A stretch of DNA of 17,817 nt from JANYIP01 sp031394045 (GTDB lineage Bacteria > Actinomycetota > Actinomycetes > Prado026), in NCBI GenBank assembly GCA_031394045.1, contig JANMWN010000358.1, positions 1-17,817 of the forward strand, written 5' to 3'. This document shows, piece by piece, positions 7,675 to 14,014 of the stretch. Position 1 is the first letter of the stretch. Every line of letters begins with the position of its first letter. The position numbers and the translations under genes were made by a program. Under the pieces are notes generated by a model. The model was not told where the DNA came from, searched no databases, and saw only the letters and a program-made list of their open reading frames with translations.

Positions 7675-8348
7675 CGGGTCCACTTGAAGGAGTCCGTCAC
7701 CTTGCGCCACGGGTCGACGTTGTCCGCGTTGACCGGGCCGACCAGGCTCACGACGACGAGCCGGCCGGACTTCCAGAACAGGTAGCGCTCGACCGCGTCC
7801 CGAACCACCTTGTTGGTGACCGGATCGGGGGCGGAGTCGGTGAGGTAGGTGATCAGGACCCCCGTACCGCCGGGACGCGTGAACGTCGTGACCGCCTTGA
7901 GCTGGACCGCTGGATGAGCCGCCTTGAGGGCCGCCACATCGGCGGACGTCGCCGACGCCACTGTCGGCGCTGATGCGGATGTTGACTCCTCGACCCGCAC
8001 GCTGTTCAGCTTGTCGGTGAAGACGACGGTCGTGCCGTTCGTGGTCCGGGCCCACCCCTCGGGGACCTTGACGGTGAAGCCGCCCGTGGTCGAGACGTAG
8101 GCGACGAAGGCCTGGTTGTCGGGGATGTCGCCTGGCGGGTTGCTCTCGGTCGCCACCGGCACCGGCGGCGTGGCCGTGGCTCCCGGGGTGTTCGCGCCAG
8201 ACTGAGTACCCGACGGCTGCGGAGCACTGGCCACTGGGGTCGACCCTCCCGCGGACGCGGCACCGCAGGCTGCGAGCGCAAGGGCGGTCACGATTGCGGC
8301 GCCTGCCGTGGCCGCGGTCCTGCCTGCGGTCCTGGTCGATCTGGTCAT
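7671..8348 (-). CDS. Secreted lipoprotein, first gene of the ABC operon
   Basis: 225 aa from the ATG at 8348, chosen because GGAGG sits 5 nt upstream. An ATG at 8378 lacks this. An Arg-rich N-region, a hydrophobic core and the lipobox LAAC (Cys28) predict a lipid-anchored exported protein. A Ser/Thr/Pro/Gly-rich spacer (about 30-85) leads to a compact domain (about 88-225). It begins FVAYVSTTGGFTVKVPEGW, which resembles the PsbP/Mog1-like fold of actinobacterial lipoproteins such as LpqN, and ends in a WRKVTDSFKW segment. The fold assignment is tentative and the function is unknown. Its stop overlaps the ATPase 1 start (ATGA), so it is made stoichiometrically with the ABC machine and may be its substrate-binding or sensing partner. 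It is divergent from sensor kinase B. Confidence 0.88.
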   Translation of the reverse strand: MTRSTRTAGRTAATAGAAIVTALALAACGAASAGGSTPVASAPQPSGTQSGANTPGATATPPVPVATESNPPGDIPDNQAFVAYVSTTGGFTVKVPEGWARTTNGTTVVFTDKLNSVRVEESTSASAPTVASATSADVAALKAAHPAVQLKAVTTFTRPGGTGVLITYLTDSAPDPVTNKVVRDAVERYLFWKSGRLVVVSLVGPVNADNVDPWRKVTDSFKWTR

Positions 8349-8383
8349 GACGCCTCCGACATCGTTGGTTGCATGCATCGACG

Positions 8384-8389
8384 ACGCTA
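8384..8389 (-). promoter_or_regulatory. Possible -10 element for the lipoprotein/ABC operon
   Basis: TAGCGT on the minus strand (8389-8384) would start transcription near 8377, giving a leader of about 30 nt that contains the GGAGG before 8348. No good -35 is seen at the right distance, which would suit an activated promoter. Confidence 0.3.
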
Positions 8390-8414
8390 GGGAGGCGCTG
8401 GCAAGGGCAGGGGG

Positions 8415-8447
8415 TTGATCGGGTTAGCGCACGACTAAACCTTGATC
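8415..8447. promoter_or_regulatory. Candidate operator: palindrome flanked by TTGATC direct repeats
   Basis: GGGTTAG (8421-8427), a 7-nt spacer and CTAAACC (8435-8441) form an inverted repeat with 6 of 7 matching positions. It is flanked on both sides by TTGATC (8415-8420 and 8442-8447). It sits centrally in the divergent region between the ABC operon and sensor kinase B, where it could control both. The function is inferred; the symmetry is seen directly. Confidence 0.5.
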
Positions 8448-8457
8448 GCTGTGGACT

Positions 8458-8463
8458 TAGCTT
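8458..8463 (+). promoter_or_regulatory. Possible -10 element for sensor kinase B
   Basis: TAGCTT lies 17-22 nt to the right of the palindrome's right arm, which would place that arm at the -35 position. Predicted transcript start is near 8470. Weak evidence. Confidence 0.3.
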
Positions 8464-8494
8464 CCTCTTACCTCCCGTGGCGCATGCTCTTGCG

Positions 8495-9853
8495 ATGATG
8501 CCGCGACCGGGTGCTCGTACCCGTTCCACCGTCGCGGCGACTGCCGTGGTCGCTGTTGCCCTCGGACTGGGGATGGCGGCCCTGCTGTTGACTCTCAACG
8601 CTTCGCTGACCCAAGGCGTTCGTACCTCGGCAGAGCAGCGGGCCAGCGACGTGTCCGCGCTGGTAGCGACTGATGGTGCCGGCAAGGACACCCTCCTCCC
8701 CAAGAGTGCGAGCGAGCGTTCGGTCGTCCAGATCATCAACCAGTCGGGAGTCGTGCTGGCGGCCAGCCCGGAGATCGATGGCGAGGCCGCGTTGACCTCG
8801 CTCCGCCCGAAGCCTGGGTCGACGGTGTCGTCCACGGCGAGCCTCCCGGTGGGTGACCAGGAACTCTTCGTGATCGTCGCGACCGGCGTGCACACGGCGG
8901 CGGGCGACCTCGTCGTCATCACGGCTGAGTCCCTCGTCAGCGTCGAGCAAGGGGTGCACACGGTGGGGCTGCTGCTCCTTGCAGGGTTCCCTCTTGTCCT
9001 CCTCGTCGTAGCCGGGTCGGTCTTCTACTTCGTCGGGCGAACGTTGCGTCCGGTCGAGGACATCCGCAGTCGCGTCGCGTCGATCACCGCGAGCGGTCTC
9101 GGGTCGCGGGTCCCGGTGCCGGCTGCCGACGACGAGATCAGCCGGCTGGCCTCGACGATGAACGGCATGCTCGACCGGCTCCAGGATGCCCAAGCCGTGC
9201 AGCAGCGTTTCGTCGCCGACGCCAGTCACGAGCTGAGGAGCCCTCTGGCCGCTCTCCGGGCCACCGTCGAGGTTGCCCGCGAGCATCCCGAGACGGCGAG
9301 CTGGAACGATGCGGTCGACGGTGCGCTGGCGGAGGCAGACCGTCTCGAACGGCTGGTCGACGACCTTCTGCTGCTGGCCAGGACGGATGAACGAGGGCTG
9401 GGTGGCGAGCGCCGTGACGTCGACCTGGACGACATCGTCGCGCAGGAGCGTGATCGCCTTCGCAGCATCGGCCGCATCCGGGTGACCGCCCAGATCTCCA
9501 CCGTGCGGGTGGTCGGGGACCGGCGCCAGCTGGAGCGGCTGGTCCGAAACCTTTGTGACAACGCAGCCCGCGCGGCCTCCTCGACCGTTGGCCTGGAGCT
9601 GCGCGTCGACAGGGGAGATGCGGTCATCGTGGTTGCCGACGACGGTCCGGGAGTCCCTCCGATCGACCGGCGGCGGGTGTTCGACCGGTTCGTCAGGCTG
9701 GACTCGGCTCGGGGGCGCACCTCGGGCGGCTCCGGGCTCGGCCTCGCGATCGTCTCCGAGGTCGCCTCGGCGCATGGTGGTTCGGTGCGCATCGAAGACG
9801 GCGGTCCCGGGGCGCGATTTGTCGTACGCCTGCCGATCACGTCGCGAGGATGA
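8495..9853 (+). CDS. Sensor histidine kinase B (membrane, HAMP/HisKA/HATPase)
   Basis: 452 aa from the ATG at 8495. GTG 8477 and an ATG at 8369 are upstream in-frame alternatives and none has a clear ribosome site. Order: TM1 (about 12-34), an extracytoplasmic sensor region of about 115 residues, TM2 (about 155-178), HAMP, a HisKA dimerisation helix with phospho-acceptor H245 in DASHELRSPL, and an HATPase domain with N box RNLCDNAARA, G1 ADDGPGVPP and G2 SGGSGLGLAIV. All catalytic boxes are intact. The HELRSP H-box resembles kinases that work with MprA-like regulators, so regulator B (10542-11219), on the other strand beyond dedA, is the likely partner. It is divergent from the ABC operon, and its 3' end overlaps the convergent DedA gene by 17 nt. 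Confidence 0.93.
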   Translation: MMPRPGARTRSTVAATAVVAVALGLGMAALLLTLNASLTQGVRTSAEQRASDVSALVATDGAGKDTLLPKSASERSVVQIINQSGVVLAASPEIDGEAALTSLRPKPGSTVSSTASLPVGDQELFVIVATGVHTAAGDLVVITAESLVSVEQGVHTVGLLLLAGFPLVLLVVAGSVFYFVGRTLRPVEDIRSRVASITASGLGSRVPVPAADDEISRLASTMNGMLDRLQDAQAVQQRFVADASHELRSPLAALRATVEVAREHPETASWNDAVDGALAEADRLERLVDDLLLLARTDERGLGGERRDVDLDDIVAQERDRLRSIGRIRVTAQISTVRVVGDRRQLERLVRNLCDNAARAASSTVGLELRVDRGDAVIVVADDGPGVPPIDRRRVFDRFVRLDSARGRTSGGSGLGLAIVSEVASAHGGSVRIEDGGPGARFVVRLPITSRG

Positions 9854-10538
9854 TGCCCGCCGTCGGCGCCGTGACGAGAACGCCCATCGCACTGAGTCGG
9901 CGGCCGTTCACGGCGAGCCAGCCACGGACGAGCCCGCTGCGCAGACCTCGGCGGACTACTGCCACCAGGAGGGCGGTCAGCAACAGTGCCGTCATCAGGC
10001 TGCCAGCCCCGGCGACGACGCGCACGATCGCGTCGACCGAACCAGCGAAGATGTAGCCAAGTCCCACCATGGTGCCGGCCCAGCTGATCCCTCCGGCGAC
10101 GTTCCAGGGCAGGAACGTTCGGTAGGGCAGGCGTCCCATCCCGGCCAGAGTGGGGACCAGTGCGCGTAGCAGGCCGACCCAGCGTCCCCAGAAGACTGCC
10201 GCTCCACCACGTCGCTCGAGATAGCGCTCGGCCTTGGTCCAGCGGGTCTCGCCGATCCACGTACCTGGGCGGCTGATGCGCAGCGGGGGGCCGAACGTCA
10301 TCCCAAGCTGATAGCCGAAAGAGTCCCCGAGGATCGCCGCCACAGCAGCGACGGTCATCATCTGCGGCAGCCCGACTGTTCCGTGACCGGCGAGGGCACC
10401 GCCGAAGACAAGCGTGGTCTCTCCTGGCAGCACCAGCCCGAGGAAGGCGGCGGACTCGCCGAATGCCAGCAGGCCGACCGTGAGGTAAGCCCACGGACCC
10501 GAGAGCGACAGCAACCCTTTCAGGGCCTGGCTCAACAT
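9837..10538 (-). CDS. DedA-family (VTT/SNARE-associated) membrane protein
   Basis: 233 aa, with several hydrophobic segments and the re-entrant-loop signatures of the family. An early ESAAFLGLVLPGE loop carries the conserved acidic residues, GDSFGYQLG follows, and the hallmark G-R-x8-R-x-x-x-P-x-x-AG pattern appears as GRWVGLLRALVPTLAG. DedA proteins are half-transporters linked to flipping of undecaprenyl phosphate or other lipids and to membrane-stress tolerance. The C-terminal about 40 residues are basic and cytoplasmic. The ATG at 10538 is 3 nt after the stop of response regulator B, so the two form an operon, and the gene ends inside the 3' end of sensor kinase B. A lipid-flipping protein co-expressed with an envelope regulator is consistent with the theme of the region. 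Confidence 0.92.
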   Translation of the reverse strand: MLSQALKGLLSLSGPWAYLTVGLLAFGESAAFLGLVLPGETTLVFGGALAGHGTVGLPQMMTVAAVAAILGDSFGYQLGMTFGPPLRISRPGTWIGETRWTKAERYLERRGGAAVFWGRWVGLLRALVPTLAGMGRLPYRTFLPWNVAGGISWAGTMVGLGYIFAGSVDAIVRVVAGAGSLMTALLLTALLVAVVRRGLRSGLVRGWLAVNGRRLSAMGVLVTAPTAGIILAT

Positions 10539-10541
10539 ATC

Positions 10542-11219
10542 TCAGCCACCGTCCCCGGCGAGCCGGTAGCCCATTCCCCGAACCGTCTCGATCGCGTGCC
10601 GCCGATAGGGTGCGTCGATCTTGCGGCGCAGGTATCCGATGTAGACCTCGACGACGTTGGAGTCACCGTCGTAGTTCTCGTCCCAGACACCGGCCAGGAT
10701 CTCCGTCTTGGTGACCACATACCCGGCGTGTCGCATCATGAAATGGAGCAGGGCAAACTCGCGTGGCGTGAGCAGGATCTCGGTGTCCCCACGCTGGGTT
10801 CGACGGCGGGCGGGATCCAAGGTCAGGTCGCCGGCCTCGAGGACGACGGGACGCGCAGGCGCCCCGCGACGCAGCAGGGACCGCAGTCGCGCCACCAGCA
10901 CGACGAACGAGAACGGCTTGGTGAGGTAGTCGTCGGCACCCAGGTCGAAGGCGTCGGCTTCGTCGTGCTCGCCGTCCTTGGCCGTGAGCATCAGGACTGG
11001 AGTCCATACCCCGGCGGCGCGAAGCTCCTGGCAGACGCGGTAGCCGTTGATCTTGGGGAGCATGACGTCGAGCACAATGACGTCGTAGCTCCCTTCACGG
11101 GCCATCCAGAGTCCCTCGTCTCCGTCGCCGGCGACCTCGACGCTGAATCCCTCGGCCGCGAGCCCCCTGCGCACTGCGTCCACGAGCCTAGCTTCGTCGT
11201 CGACCAGCAGAACCTTCAC
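10542..11219 (-). CDS. OmpR-family response regulator B (MprA-like)
   Basis: 225 aa from a GTG at 11219. The strong Shine-Dalgarno GGAGGAGG (11232-11225) 5 nt upstream decides the start over a more distant ATG at 11321. The receiver domain has D7-D8-E9, phospho-acceptor D51, T79 and K101 (in LTKPF). The winged helix carries LLTPREFALL and the recognition region GDSNVVEVYIGYLRRKID, and ends with a GMGYRLAG wing. All phosphorylation residues are present. The GDSNVVEVY recognition helix is characteristic of MprA/TcrA-like actinobacterial regulators of envelope stress. It is co-transcribed with the DedA gene and divergent from the secreted acidic protein; CTCA half-sites in that divergent region suggest autoregulation. 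Its probable kinase is the one at 8495-9853. Confidence 0.93.
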   Translation of the reverse strand: MKVLLVDDEARLVDAVRRGLAAEGFSVEVAGDGDEGLWMAREGSYDVIVLDVMLPKINGYRVCQELRAAGVWTPVLMLTAKDGEHDEADAFDLGADDYLTKPFSFVVLVARLRSLLRRGAPARPVVLEAGDLTLDPARRRTQRGDTEILLTPREFALLHFMMRHAGYVVTKTEILAGVWDENYDGDSNVVEVYIGYLRRKIDAPYRRHAIETVRGMGYRLAGDGG

Positions 11220-11262
11220 GGTGACCTCCTCCGACCATGCTCCCCGTGGTGGGTAAGGAAAG

Positions 11263-11312
11263 CCTGAGAACGAGCAGCCGAAACGGATGAGGGGATTCTC
11301 ATGTCGGCTCAG
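11263..11312. promoter_or_regulatory. Cluster of CTCA/TGAG half-sites between regulator B and the secreted protein
   Basis: On the plus strand CTCA occurs at 11298-11301 and 11308-11311, exactly 10 bp apart, the spacing typical of OmpR-family direct repeats. TGAG occurs at 11265-11268 and 11288-11291. TGAGAA (11265-11270) and TTCTCA (11296-11301) form a perfect 6-bp inverted pair. Likely a binding region for regulator B; binding itself is inferred. Confidence 0.4.
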
Positions 11313-11386
11313 GGTCCCCACAGCCGGTCGCTGGCAGCGTCTGGTTCGCCGGCACCATGTCGGCGCAACTCTCCGAAGGAGACATC

Positions 11387-11767
11387 ATGAGAATGAACAA
11401 GCTAGCGATGATCGCTTCCGCTGGTACCGTCGCCATCCTCGCCACGATCGGTGTGGGCGTGGCATCCGCGGCGCAGCCGACCGCGACCCGGACGGTGCAC
11501 GCCGTGAGTGCCGCGACGTCGCCCGTGGTGGACCCGGCCGACAAGGCCGACAAGGCCGACAAGACCACCTCGGACACTGCGGACGCGGCCAAGGACACCG
11601 ACAACGTCCAGCAGGGCGACCAGACCACCCCTGACACCGGTACGGCCGGCGACGCCAAGGACACCAGCGAGAACGCGTCGGAGACCGGCCCGTCGGACGG
11701 CAACGACGGTGGCCACCAGGACCCGGTCGGCGACGTCAACCACGTCGGCGGGGCGAACGAGAAGTAG
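11387..11767 (+). CDS. Small secreted acidic, low-complexity protein
   Basis: 126 aa from the ATG at 11387, preceded by GAAGGAGA (11375-11382), which decides against the in-frame ATG at 11357. A signal peptide (1 to about 28, ending VASA before AQP) leads to a mature part that is almost all Asp, Thr, Ala, Gly, Glu, Ser and Lys, with three ADK repeats and no cysteines or aromatic residues. It looks intrinsically disordered and strongly acidic. No family was recognised. It is divergent from response regulator B, with a CTCA repeat between them, and is followed by two hairpins, so it is likely monocistronic and possibly a target of regulator B. Possible roles (cation binding, wall spacer, signal) are speculation. 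Confidence 0.8.
   Translation: MRMNKLAMIASAGTVAILATIGVGVASAAQPTATRTVHAVSAATSPVVDPADKADKADKTTSDTADAAKDTDNVQQGDQTTPDTGTAGDAKDTSENASETGPSDGNDGGHQDPVGDVNHVGGANEK
11537..11563 (+). repeat. Three tandem 9-bp copies encoding Ala-Asp-Lys
   Basis: GCCGACAAG occurs three times without interruption inside the secreted acidic protein gene. The copies are identical at DNA level, so copy number could vary between strains by slippage. Confidence 0.85.
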
Positions 11768-11775
11768 TCGAGGCG

Positions 11776-11835
11776 GCCGAACGTTCGTTCGGCGGTACGG
11801 AGGTGGGCACCACCCGCGAGGGGGTGCCCATCTTC
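11776..11835 (+). terminator. Tandem hairpins after the secreted protein gene
   Basis: Hairpin 1 is GCCGAAC-GTTC-GTTCGGC (11776-11793), starting 8 nt after the stop. Hairpin 2 pairs TGGGCACC (11804-11811) with GGTGCCCA (11823-11830) and is followed by TCTTC. Hairpin 2 resembles an intrinsic terminator with a weak U-tract and separates this gene from sensor kinase A. Confidence 0.6.
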
Positions 11836-11863
11836 GTTGACCAGGACTGCTCGGGCTTTGGCC

Positions 11864-11869
11864 TAGGCT
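11864..11869 (+). promoter_or_regulatory. Possible -10 element for sensor kinase A
   Basis: TAGGCT predicts a start near 11876 and a leader of about 34 nt containing GAGGGAGG before 11910. A TTGACC at 11837-11842 resembles a -35, but the 21-nt spacer is too long for a standard promoter. Confidence 0.35.
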
Positions 11870-11909
11870 TCATGCGGTCGCTGCGAGTCTCGTGGTCGAG
11901 GGAGGGTCG

Positions 11910-13196
11910 ATGCGTCGTCGGATCCTCAGCGTGGCGGTGACGGCCACGGTCGTCGCCATCGCGCTGTTCGCGCTGCCCCTCGCGTTCGCCGTGCACCAGC
12001 TGTACTTCGCCAACGAGCAGGGCGAGCTGGAGCGAGCCGCGCTGCGTGCGGTCGCGGTCGTCGACCCGAACTTCGCCGGCGGTGACCCCGTCGAGCTGCC
12101 GCGCAGCGAGAGCGACGTGGCGTTGGGGTTCTACGGAGCGGACGGGAAGCGCGTGGCCGGGGCAGGTCCGGAGTCCGCCGACGTCGCCGTCCGGGGGGCA
12201 CTGACCGGCCAGGTCGTGCAGGGGGAGTTCGACGGCGCGCTCGTCGCGGTCGTTCCAGTGACTTCGGGCGAGCGTGTCATCGGGGCCGTACGCGCCGCTA
12301 CCCCGGTGGCCAACGTGTGGAGACGTACGGCGCTGACCGGGGGTGCGATGCTCGGGCTGGCACTGGCCGCGATCGTCGTGGCTGTCTTCGTCGCCAGGCG
12401 CCAGGCCAGGCAGCTGAGCAGCCCGCTGGAGTCCCTGGCCGACGCGGCACGGATCCTCGGTGATGGTGACTTCTCGGTGCGTACCTTGCCCAGCCGGGTC
12501 CCTGAGATCGACCAGACGGGGGAGGCGCTCAACGCGACCGCTGCCCGGCTCGGGGCACTCGTCGAGCGGGAGCGCTCGTTCTCGGCCAACGCCTCGCACC
12601 AGCTTCGTACGCCGCTGACGGGCCTGCGGCTCGGCCTCGAGACCGGCCTGAGCGGGAGCCCCGAGGAGCTGCGGTCGGCGGCGGAGGATGCGATCGCCTC
12701 GGCTGACGAGCTCGAGCGCACGATCGGCGAGCTGCTCAGCCTGGCCCGCGGTTCGGACCGGTCGACCTTGGCGACCGCGCTCGCTCCGGCGCTCGCCGAC
12801 GTCGAGCAGCGTTGGCACGGACAGCTGGCCACGGCCGGGCGTCCGCTCCGCGTGCGGGTCGAGCCCGGCACCCCTGCGACGACCTGCTCAGCGGCGGCGG
12901 TGCGCCAGATCCTGGACGTCCTGGTCGACAACGCCTTGCGGCACGGCTCAGGCGGGGTTGAGGTCGTCGCCAGGGAGAGCGGCGAGGCGGTGGCTGTGGA
13001 CGTACGCGACGAGGGATCGGGCCTGCGCACGGCCCACGACATCTTCGAGCGAGGTGTGTCCGGGGATGACGGCCACGGGATCGGGCTGGCTCTGGCGCGC
13101 GACCTGGCCCAGGCTCGCGGGGGCCGGCTGGTGCTGACGCGTACAGCTCCGTCGACCGTCTTCACGTTGCTGCTGCCCGCTGCGGCGCCGCGGTAG
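11910..13196 (+). CDS. Sensor histidine kinase A (membrane, HAMP/HisKA/HATPase)
   Basis: 428 aa from the ATG at 11910. GAGGGAGG (11898-11905) lies 4 nt upstream, making this start better than the in-frame GTG at 11892. Order: TM1 (about 5-28), an extracytoplasmic domain of about 100 residues, TM2 (about 138-160), HAMP, HisKA with H230 in ANASHQLRTPL, N box LVDNALRHG, G1 DEGSGL and G2 DGHGIGLALA. All boxes are intact, and the HATPase domain is somewhat short. The HQLRTP form of the H-box is characteristic of an actinobacterial kinase group that usually sits directly after regulators with an STKTLDVH recognition helix. The only such regulator here is regulator A at 2887-3591, same strand, 8.3 kb upstream. 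The gene is convergent with tRNA-His, only 27 nt away. Confidence 0.92.
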   Translation: MRRRILSVAVTATVVAIALFALPLAFAVHQLYFANEQGELERAALRAVAVVDPNFAGGDPVELPRSESDVALGFYGADGKRVAGAGPESADVAVRGALTGQVVQGEFDGALVAVVPVTSGERVIGAVRAATPVANVWRRTALTGGAMLGLALAAIVVAVFVARRQARQLSSPLESLADAARILGDGDFSVRTLPSRVPEIDQTGEALNATAARLGALVERERSFSANASHQLRTPLTGLRLGLETGLSGSPEELRSAAEDAIASADELERTIGELLSLARGSDRSTLATALAPALADVEQRWHGQLATAGRPLRVRVEPGTPATTCSAAAVRQILDVLVDNALRHGSGGVEVVARESGEAVAVDVRDEGSGLRTAHDIFERGVSGDDGHGIGLALARDLAQARGGRLVLTRTAPSTVFTLLLPAAAPR

Positions 13197-13223
13197 CGGT
13201 CGGCCGTGTGCGAAAGACGTGCA

Positions 13224-13299
13224 TGGGGTGAGTGACGGGACTTGAACCCGCGACCCCCTGGACCACAACCAGGTGCTCTACCAGCTGAGCTACACCCAC
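13224..13299 (-). tRNA. tRNA-His (GTG anticodon), CCA encoded
   Basis: The minus strand folds as a full cloverleaf. Acceptor GTGGGTG pairs with CACTCAC with one G-T wobble, the D-arm is GCTC/GAGC, the anticodon stem CCTGG/CCAGG closes the loop TTGTGGT with anticodon GTG, and the T-arm contains GGTTCAAGTCC. C73 and an encoded CCA end at 13224. A G at 13300 supplies the G-1 that marks tRNA-His. The neighbouring orn gene on the same strand is an arrangement common in actinobacteria. Confidence 0.97.
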
Positions 13300-13327
13300 C
13301 ATGAACCGCGGCGAGCGCGGTCGGTGA

Positions 13328-13333
13328 AGTGTA
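13328..13333 (-). promoter_or_regulatory. Possible -10 element for tRNA-His
   Basis: TACACT (13333-13328) would start transcription near 13321, about 20 nt before the mature tRNA. The short leader holds a 6-bp hairpin, ACCGCG with CGCGGT (13305-13321). No clear -35 is seen; that region lies in the end of orn. Confidence 0.4.
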
Positions 13334-13355
13334 CCGGCTGCCCGCAGGACCTCTG

Positions 13356-13970
13356 CTACTCGATTGGTGCGGGGGTGCCGTAGCGGGTGGCGATCTCCTT
13401 CGCGGTTGCGCTGTCCGGCCCGGGCTGGGCGACGAACAGTGCCTCGCGATAGAACTTGAGCTCCTCGATCGAGTCGAGGATGTCGGCCAGGGCCCGGTGC
13501 CCGCCGTGCTTCTCGGGGGCGTTGTAGTAGGCCCGTGGGTACCAGCGGCGGGCCAGCTCCTTGATCGTCGAGACGTCGACCAGCCGGTAGTGCAGGTGGG
13601 CGTCCAGCTCGGGCATGTCCCGGCTGAGGAACCCGCGGTCGGTGTAGACCGAGCTGCCCGCCAGCGGCGCCTTGCGCGGCTCCGGCACGTGCTCGGTGAC
13701 GTACGCCATCACGCGGGCCTCGGCGTCGGCGAGGGTCGTACCCGCGTCGAGCTCGTCGAGCAGCCCCGACGCCGTGTGCATGTCGATGACGATCTGGTTC
13801 ATGTCGACCAGCGACTCGGGCGGTGGCTTGATGACGATGTCAACCCCCTCGCCCAGCACGTTGAGGTCGCTGTCGGTCACGACGACGGCGATCTCGACCA
13901 AGGCGTCGTTCACCACGTCGAGCCCAGTCATCTCGCAGTCGATCCAGACCATCCGCGTGTCATTCGTCAT
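13356..13970 (-). CDS. orn: Oligoribonuclease
   Basis: 204 aa, close to the usual length. A 3'-to-5' exoribonuclease of the DEDDh family that finishes RNA decay by degrading di- to pentanucleotides, including pGpG from c-di-GMP breakdown. Catalytic residues are visible: D11 and E13 in WIDCEMTGLD, D111 in SVYTDRGFL, and H158 with D163 in GGHRALADILDSIEEL. The ATG at 13970 lies 6 nt after a -10-like TAGCCT with no Shine-Dalgarno, so the mRNA is probably leaderless. It stands upstream of tRNA-His on the same strand. Confidence 0.97.
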   Translation of the reverse strand: MTNDTRMVWIDCEMTGLDVVNDALVEIAVVVTDSDLNVLGEGVDIVIKPPPESLVDMNQIVIDMHTASGLLDELDAGTTLADAEARVMAYVTEHVPEPRKAPLAGSSVYTDRGFLSRDMPELDAHLHYRLVDVSTIKELARRWYPRAYYNAPEKHGGHRALADILDSIEELKFYREALFVAQPGPDSATAKEIATRYGTPAPIE

Positions 13971-13976
13971 GCGGTG

Positions 13977-13982
13977 AGGCTA
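13977..13982 (-). promoter_or_regulatory. -10 element for orn, leaderless start
   Basis: TAGCCT (13982-13977) is separated by exactly 6 nt from the ATG at 13970, and no ribosome site intervenes. No good -35 was found. Confidence 0.5.
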
Positions 13983-14014
13983 CCGGGAGCAGGGCGCGGG
14001 CACCGACCCGTCGA

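Noticed and set aside
8468..9892. A 474-residue open minus-strand frame opposite kinase B
   Set aside because: Low-complexity Arg/Asp/His-rich translation with no motif; the plus-strand kinase has every catalytic box.
11892..11909. GTG at 11892 as start of kinase A
   Set aside because: It would place GAGGGAGG inside the coding region; the ATG at 11910 sits 4 nt after that site and begins a normal TM leader.
11736..12818. A 360-residue open minus-strand frame opposite kinase A
   Set aside because: No recognisable domain or ribosome site; antisense shadow of the kinase.
13224..13300. tRNA-His as an integration (attachment) site for a mobile element
   Set aside because: The tRNA is intact, no second copy of its 3' end was seen in the window, and no integrase gene is present. 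The island to its left may extend beyond what a tRNA-targeted element would explain.
13305..13321. Hairpin between orn and tRNA-His as an intrinsic terminator
   Set aside because: It has a 6-bp GC stem but no U-tract in either direction and lies inside the predicted tRNA leader.
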